From: Haliotis asinina
Taxonomy: Eukaryota > Mollusca > Gastropoda > Lepetellida > Haliotidae
Assembly: GCF_037392515.1 (NCBI RefSeq)
Contig: NC_090295.1
Coordinates: 31,164,501 to 31,228,500 of the forward strand
Direction of reading: 5' to 3'
DNA: 64,000 bases
The notes under the pieces were generated by a model. That model searched no databases. It was not told the origin of the DNA and saw only the letters and a program-made list of their open reading frames with translations. The stretch's first letter is position 1. Each line of letters opens with the position of its first letter. Positions 58,001 through 64,000 of the stretch are shown in pieces. Made by a program: the position numbers and the translations under genes.

Positions 58001-58499
58001 GCACCCGAGTCCCGTGTCTGCCACATTATGTAATTAGGCACGTGTGATACACATGACATGTTTTTATGTCTGTGGGTTGCAAACAAACTACATTCATTTT
58101 ATTCGGATGACTGGATGTGACGGAAACTTGTGCAAACTCCAGATTCCAGTCCTGTTTTGTACTTGGACGAATGACAGATGGCTGGAGCCACGCAGTAGTT
58201 TACCATCTCTCCTGACATGATTTTTTATTGGATCGAGCGCAAATTCAGAGAATATGTATTTTCAAAACCTAACATCTCTATATAGATTCGTCATGGATAT
58301 CGACTTCTTTTGGTGTATATGATTTTGCTTGACAACAGAATATGAATCCATACTGAAACGACGCATCAAGTACACAAAAAGAAGTTGTTATCCACAAAGA
58401 ATCTTACTTTCTTGTGACTGGCTATACTTCTAAAATGCCCATCAAACAGATCATCTTTCTGTAAACACAATCAGGGAGCCTATATAGAGAGTATCCCTG
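55081..58499. mobile_element. Nested insertion with inverted ends
   Basis: cagggatactctata at the left edge and tatagagagtatccctg at the right edge are inverted copies. A second inverted pair, ctctatataggctccctg (57889-57906) and cagggagcctatatagag (58472-58489), lies near the right end. Inside are a tandem array of about 210-bp units and open frames of 60 and 167 codons that I do not recognise. Confidence 0.5.
56390..57560 (+). repeat. Tandem array, period about 200-212 bp
   Basis: ggcggatcagaacagatcag-type blocks recur near 56776, 56976, 57187 and 57399, with eroded versions near 56410 and 56545. Each unit also has caaacacctttc and taaaggtgt(g/a)tgtgaa. About five to six units. Confidence 0.75.
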
Positions 58500-59147
58500 A
58501 CACAATGAACCCTCAGCATGTCAGCAAATGGAACAGCCAATCAGAATCCGTCGTTCCACTTGAGTGCATATCCACCCGCTATGACTGGGTTCGGTCTCCC
58601 GAGGGCTTCGTTTCGGGGGAAGTAAGCCCAAGTACAAAATATTGCACTTTTGAATCGCGTTTGTACGCTTATAATTTTGTTTATTTGTTTTTTTAAAAGC
58701 AGCAATGTATATTATATGTCATGAATAAGTGATAAATGTGTTTTAATTATGTTTGATTTTTTGGTTGCATGTGACCTTTAAGTAGCTATTACAGTTACTC
58801 TTCTAGCAACTGACAAAGCTCACTGCATGAAAATATATGTTTTATCTTTAAACTAGACATGTCAGCATGAGGATGTGGTATACTGAATAACTGAGGTTAG
58901 CAATTAGCTGAATGATGATCTGAATGGCTTATATGATAATATGATCAATTAGCCTCCTACAGCTCACAAACAGGCTTGCATAATCCTCAGGGTCCTGCAA
59001 AATAAATGTGTGTACATACTGATAAATCAGAAGTGGTAAGAAAATGGTATTTGAGGTTGTGGATTTGTTACATAACCATACACATTCTCATTATTGTATA
59101 TCCATATTGTTTGGTCATTACATGATACATTCAGACATTTTACTCAC

Positions 59148-59234
59148 CTCTCGTAAGGACACCATACTCTCCTCCAAGGGAGTCACAGTTTTGCTTTTCT
59201 CATAACACACCCTGATTATTTCCCACACCTCAGT
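59148..59234 (-). pseudogene. LIG3-like exon 6
   Basis: TEVWEIIRVCYEKSKTVTPL then EESMVSLRE; 87 bases, with donor gtgagt as in LIG3. It is more diverged than the other blocks. Confidence 0.87.
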
Positions 59235-59689
59235 CTGTACAAACACACAATGATAACACTCAGTTACCTGTATATTGCACATGGTGTCATTCAGACATAA
59301 AAAACAAGGCGCCACACAAATCAGTAGACATACTTTTCAAAATATATCAAATACTACAGTGATACTGTAGAATGCTTAAGCCTTCAGTTTTACTAAATAA
59401 AGTATGGGCTATGTATGCTATACATTTAGATTAGGCCAGACAAAATACACATCTTGTTTTACAGATCCACTCCATATGTATTTAGTTTAGAAGGAATACT
59501 ACTCTCTCAGGACAGAAATTTGTAAAACAAGAAATAAAATTGGTCTGGCCTTACTTAAGCTTTCAAAAGAAAAGGAGTCATCTTTAAAATCAGGATTACC
59601 TAATATCTATCCAGAACCTTTCAATAATGTATTACAAAGACAAGAGTCATCAGAAGATGACATATCCCCCTAGCTCCCACATATTTGAA

Positions 59690-60660
59690 AGGACAAACCA
59701 TCTGACAGTTACTTAATGTCTTTAGACTAAGTTTGAATTGTTTCCACTGAATTCATGCAAAATATAAATGCCATATATCTGTAAACAGCAAAAGGCACCA
59801 CTTCAAGTTCTGTCTCATTTATCTACCAAGATCTGTTGAAAGATATGAAATGGTTTTCAAGTTGTGTTCCAGAAATGAAGCCCATCTGTCCATTTTGAGA
59901 CTAAGTCAGAATTGTGTCCATGGAAACCAGGAAAAATAAAAATGCCAAAACTATATAAATAGCAAAAGGAATGACTTTGTAGTCTGCCTCAAATATCTAT
60001 CAAGTTTTGCAGAAAAATATTGAAAAGTTTTTGACTTCTGCTCCGGAAACGCAGACCATCCCTGCATTTTGAGACTAAGTCTGAAACATTTCCATGTAAC
60101 CCGAGAAAATAACAAATCACAAAAATCTGTAAATACCAAAAGGTACCACGTTGGGGTCTGCCACACATGTATATCTACACATGTTTACTGACAGATATTT
60201 AAAAGTTTTTGAGTTCTGCTCCGGAAACAACACACACCTCTCACTTTTGAGACTTAAGTCTGAAACGTGTCCATGGAAACCGAGAAAATAATAAATCACA
60301 AAAACCTGTACATAACAAAAAGCACCGCTTTAGGTTCTGATTGATAAATCTACCAAGATTTGCAGAAAAATATTGAACTATAGGTTTTTGAGCTCTGCAC
60401 CGGAAACGAAGCCCACCACACCCCACCCCACCATTAGACTAACACCAAAATGTTCCATGGAAAAACAAAAAAAATAAAAATGCCAAAAATCTGTAAATAG
60501 CAAAAGGCACAACTATAGGTTCAGACTATTATATCTATACAGTTTGGTCTAAAAATATTGAACGGTTTCTGAGTTATGCCCCGGAAACAAAATGATTACG
60601 GACGGGCAGATGGACAAACAGACGAGGTCTCGACTATATCCCCCTGCATTACATTAAAAG
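59690..60660 (-). repeat. Satellite array, inverted copy
   Basis: Reverse complement of the 9353-12330 family: gtttttgagttctgctccgg, ccatggaaaccgagaaaata, caaaaggcac. It ends in the ccccctgcattacat cap. It lies between the exon 6 and exon 5 equivalents of the pseudogene, a position without satellite in LIG3. Confidence 0.75.
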
Positions 60661-60825
60661 TGAATCACTTTCAACTGTTGTGAATATCTGTATCAAGTAG
60701 AATATGTATTTGATATAACTGTTCTCCTAGCTCCTTTTCTGTCAATTACTGAACAAGCTGAAACTTGGACACTTATCCTAGCTAGTCCTTTCTGTCCAAC
60801 ACTGAATACAACATGATACACATAC

Positions 60826-60870
60826 CTGTGCTAGATCCTCCTCCATTGCCTTGTGACTTGTACCAAATAT
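60826..60870 (-). pseudogene. LIG3-like exon 5
   Basis: IFGTSHKAMEEDLAQ, 45 bases, with acceptor ttgtctgcag and donor gtatgt, identical in layout to LIG3 exon 5. Confidence 0.9.
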
Positions 60871-61439
60871 CTGCAGACAAATATATTTTAAAACATTGTT
60901 TTCAGCTTCACGGACAGTACAATGTAAATCAAAAAGAAAATATACCATTTCTCAAATTTTTAAGAAATACTTTTGTATGCAAATTGTATACTGAAACATG
61001 TAGCAATTTGATATCTTCACTGAAATTCATGTGCATGTAAATGAAATGTCTGTATAAACTATGATTTAGGGCCGCTGACAGAGTCCCACATGCAGTAAGG
61101 GTATAAAGTGTAGTGTGAATATTACATTCAACAGAACCTGACCCCATGATGATAAATGATTCTGTTTGAGTTTTACATTACCTGTATTTATAAATCTCAA
61201 TTATATGATCACTCCCAATATTGTGGCAGATTCAGAAGTACACAAATGTTTATGCTGCAACAAGTCACAAGGAGATAAACGTATTACTTCCATTCACTTA
61301 CCACCAAATGAACCTGCACCAGCCATTTTGAGCACCAGTGTCGGTTGCAAATAGCAAAATTGCACCCTGAACTGTGCCACGTTAAACTGTAATACCCATG
61401 CCCCTTGGGAATGATCCTCCTCTATAAGGATGTACCCAC

Positions 61440-61546
61440 CTCACTGAAGTACTTGACAAGATCTGTATTACTGAGTCTATAGTTAGTCTTCACAACACCA
61501 GGCAGCAAAAACTTCATCAACAGATACACATCACCTTTGAAGCCAC
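61440..61546 (-). pseudogene. LIG3-like exon 4
   Basis: [20 protein letters not shown] then NYRLSNTDLVKYFSE; 107 bases, with acceptor gtcttttgcag and donor gtgggt. Confidence 0.9.
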
Positions 61547-61574
61547 CTGCAAAAGACAGGTTTGAAAGACTGAT

Positions 61575-61660
61575 TGATAATATTCCCGCTATATGGATCT
61601 GCACATAGTCAAGTCTGGACCAGACCATCCAATGATCAACAGCATGAGCATCAATCTGTC
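61575..61660 (-). repeat. Partial family A repeat, inverted
   Basis: Plus strand: aatattcccgctatatggat, gtctggaccagaccatccaa, gatcaacagcatgagcatca. Confidence 0.6.
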
Positions 61661-61739
61661 AAACTGGGATATGATCCAACTAAGTCAGAAGGCCTCAAAA
61701 CATTGACAGTTATACAATGCTGCAAGCAACTTTCAGCCA

Positions 61740-61990
61740 CTGGTCCCCCTCTTCTAGTCAGACACAAGAGCAGTCTTGCCTGTGGGTAGGTGGGTGAGTG
61801 AGTTATAAATAACTTTAAGCAACTTACTACGAATACTCTCCTTCTTGAGGTAGTCGGACGCAAAAGCAGTCTTGCCTGTGGGCGGGTGGGTGAGTGAGTG
61901 ACTGAGTAAGTTATACATTACTTCAAGCAACTTACTGCCACTGGTCCCCTTCTTGAGGTAGTCAGACACAAGAGCAGTCTTGCCAGCATT
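61740..61990 (-). repeat. Local triplication of the exon 3 end
   Basis: The block agtcagacacaagagcagtc / cttgcctgtgggtaggtggg occurs near 61757 and 61856 and again within the exon block near 61960. The phrases agcaacttac and cttcttgaggtagtc repeat. About 100-bp tandem duplication of the exon 3 3' end plus intron. Confidence 0.65.
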
Positions 61991-62067
61991 GCTGTCTTCC
62001 CCAGATATCTTGTTACAGAGACAGCGGAACTGATGGAGAGAGTTGTCCTCCCTCTTTATATTTGTAT
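61936..62067 (-). pseudogene. LIG3-like exon 3
   Basis: LHQFRCLCNKISGEDSNAGK then TALVSDYLKKGTSG. Donor GGCA|gtaag as in LIG3. The acceptor aaatttgcag sits inside the region aligned to LIG3 exon 3, so this exon is shorter (132 against 180 bases). Confidence 0.88.
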
Positions 62068-64000
62068 CTGCAAATTTGATCGAAGTATGTTAACAGAGGG
62101 GCTAGAGTCAAACTTTGCCTATCTAAACTCTGTGTTCTTCAACATTTTGTCTGGATAAACATATTTCTGGATATCTGAATTACCAAACTTACCCAAATTG
62201 TGCAGAAGCGAAAAAGGCTGTTGATGGCACAGTACACACAAATATTTCAACTAAAGTCTGTTTGCAATGACAAAGCACCAACGAATTTCACTTTAAACAA
62301 ACAAAAGTCATCAGAAGATGACACATCCCCCCGGCCCCCTCATGATTGAAAGGACAAATCATCTGAGAGTTACTCATTGTTTTTCAGACTAAGTTTGAAT
62401 TGTTTCCATGGATTTCATGAATGCCATGTATCTGTAACCAGCAAAGTCACAATTTCAAGATCTGTCTCACATATCTGCCAAGATCTCTTTAAAGATATGA
62501 ACTGGTTTTCGAGTTGTGCTCTTGGAAACGAAGCCCACCCCTCCATTTTGAGACTAAGTCTGAAATGTTACAGCACAAAAACCTTTAAAAAACAAAAGAC
62601 ACCACTTTGGGGTCTGCCGCACATATCTGCCAAGTTTTAAGACGGATATTAAGAAGTTTTTGAGTTCTGGTCCGGAAACAAAACACACCACTCACTTTTC
62701 AGACTAGGTCCGAAACATTTTCATGGAAACCGAGAAAATAATACATCACAAGATCCTGTACATAGCAAAAGGCACCACTTCAGGTTCTGACTGATATATC
62801 TACCACGTTTTGCAGAAAAATATAAAACGGTTTTTGAGTTCTGCTCCGGAAACGAAGCACATCCCTCCATTATGAGACTATGTCTGAAACATTTCCATGG
62901 AAACCAAAAGAATAATAAATCACAAAAACCTGTAAATACAAAAAGACACCACTTTAGGTTCTGATTGATATATCTACCGAGTTTTGCAGAAAAATATTGA
63001 AAAGTTTTTGAGTTCTGCTCCAGAAACGAAGCCCATTGCTCCATTTTGAGATTAAGTCTGAAACGTTTCCATGAAAACCGAGAAAATAATAAATCACAAA
63101 AACCTGTAAATAGCAAAAGGCACCACTTCAGCTTCTGACTGATATATCTACCATGTTTTGCAGAAACATATTGAACAGATTTTGAGTTCTGCTCCGGAAA
63201 CGAAACACACTTCTCACTTTTGAGACTATGTATGAAATGTTTCCATGGAAACCGAGAAAATAATCAATCACAAAAACCTGTAAATAGCAAAAGGCACCAC
63301 TTCAGCTTCTGACTGATATATCTACCATGTTTTGCAGAAACATATTGAACAGATTTTGAGTTCTGCTCCGGAAACGAAACACACTTCTCACTTTTGAGAC
63401 TATGTATGAAATGTTTCCATGGAAACCGAGAAAATAATAAATCACAAAAACCTGTACATAACAAAAGGCACCACTTTAGGTTCTGATTGATATATCTACC
63501 GAGTTTCACAGAAAAATATTGAACTATAGGTTTTTGAGTTCTACTCCGGAAACGAAGCCCACCCTACCATTAGACTTAACACCAAAATGTTCCATGGAAA
63601 AACAAAAAAAATAAAAATGCCAAAAATCTGTAAATAGCAAAAGGCACAACCATAGGCTGAGATTACTATATCTATCAGGTTTGGCAGAAAAATATTGAAC
63701 GGTTTCTGAGTTATGCTCCGGAAACAAAATGATTACGGATGGACGGACAGACGAGGTGTCGACAATATCCCCCCACATTACATGCCAGGGGGATAAAAAA
63801 AATAAATAAATCACAAAAACCTGTACATAACAAAAGGCAGCACTTTAGGTTCTGATTGATATATCTACCAAGTTTTGCAGAAAAATATTGAACGGTTTTT
63901 GAGTTCTGCTCAGGAAACGAAGCCCACCCCACCCCAACATAAGACTAACACCAAAATGTTCCAAGGAAAAACAAAAAAAATATAAATGCCAAAAATATGT
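62068..64000 (-). other. Upstream flank of the partial LIG3 copy
   Basis: Bases 62068-62290 hold nothing assignable. From 62290 to the window end only inverted satellite is seen. If the duplication included exon 1 it would lie to the right of the window. Confidence 0.6.
62290..64000 (-). repeat. Satellite array, inverted, runs off the window
   Basis: Units with gagttctgctccggaaac, tttccatggaaaccgag, acaaaaacctgta and caaaaggcaccactt, spaced about 170-190 bp. A ccccacattacatgccaggg cap lies near 63770. Two units (about 63110-63290 and 63290-63470) are almost identical, indicating recent duplication. Confidence 0.8.

Larger units (their letters stand above)
54627..58781 (+). mobile_element. 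TTAA-flanked element carrying a nested insertion
   Basis: The ends are the same as the 15394 MITE (TTAA-aggtcacatgcaac ... gttgcatgtgacct-TTAA), but the element is 4.2 kb instead of 0.8 kb. Homology to the short copy breaks at about 55080 and resumes at about 58500, so about 3.4 kb has been inserted. Confidence 0.72.
52926..62067 (-). pseudogene. Partial inverted copy of LIG3, no catalytic domain
   Basis: Minus-strand blocks match LIG3 exons in order: 61936-62067 (exon 3), 61440-61546 (exon 4), 60826-60870 (exon 5), 59148-59234 (exon 6), 54201-54278 (exon 8), 53432-53549 (exon 9, shortened), 52926-53030 (second half of exon 17). Exon 4, 5, 6 and 8 equivalents keep the parental lengths (107, 45, 87 and 78) with GT-AG sites. 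Exons 10-16 (adenylation and OB fold) are absent and 18-20 are not seen. No clear exon 7 exists; joining the exon 6 and 8 equivalents directly would read ATGTACCAGTAA. The exon 9 end has TGA where LIG3 has CGA. A dead duplicate is most likely. A short DNA-binding product from the upstream exons is possible. N-terminal exons could lie beyond the window. Confidence 0.82.

Noticed and set aside
58920..59000. Exon 7 equivalent in the LIG3 duplicate
   Set aside because: An acceptor-like ttattttgcag is present on the minus strand, but the following codons do not match [16 protein letters not shown]. Similarity near 58815 is too short.
62721..63116. 131-codon open frame on minus strand
   Set aside because: Same satellite in inverted orientation; repeats of the same 60-residue phrase, broken by stops in neighbouring units.

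Overview
The window is animal nuclear DNA, most likely from a marine gastropod of the abalone (Haliotis) type. It shows GT-AG split genes with long AT-rich introns. It also carries many copies of dispersed repeats that I associate with abalone, including the 'gctatatggc / cagcaatattcc' SINE-like family and cact-type microsatellites. The genus call is inference from repeat recognition. The gene calls rest on protein similarity recalled from memory.

Layout. At 2541-3893 (minus) lies an intact, intronless MFS transporter resembling SLC22A18. Divergent from it, on the plus strand, a DNA ligase III gene (LIG3) runs from 5027 to 42237. I could place 20 coding exons with consistent splice phases, giving a predicted protein of about 994 residues. 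Its order is: mitochondrial leader, PARP-type zinc finger, DNA-binding domain, nucleotidyltransferase with the KYDGER motif, OB fold, a PAR-binding PBZ zinc finger, and BRCT. Two start codons in exon 1 (5027 and 5243) would give mitochondrial and nuclear forms. The introns hold most of the mobile DNA: a satellite of about 165-200 bp units, two decayed DIRS-like tyrosine-recombinase retroelements, a gag relic, a broken Tc1/mariner element with terminal inverted repeats, TTAA-flanked MITEs, foldback elements, a Penelope-like remnant with a hammerhead-like motif, and tRNA-derived SINEs.

From 42238 to 52910 there is gene-poor, repeat-rich sequence. From 62067 down to 52926 (minus strand, tail-to-tail with LIG3) lies a second, partial LIG3 copy. 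It keeps DNA-binding-domain exons of exactly the parental sizes plus part of the C-terminal linker exon. It lacks every catalytic and OB-fold exon and carries an in-frame stop and frame problems. It is called a pseudogene, with the caveat that a short DNA-binding-only product cannot be excluded. The right edge (62290-64000) is the same satellite as in LIG3 intron 1, in the opposite orientation, as expected if the inverted duplication carried intron 1 with it.
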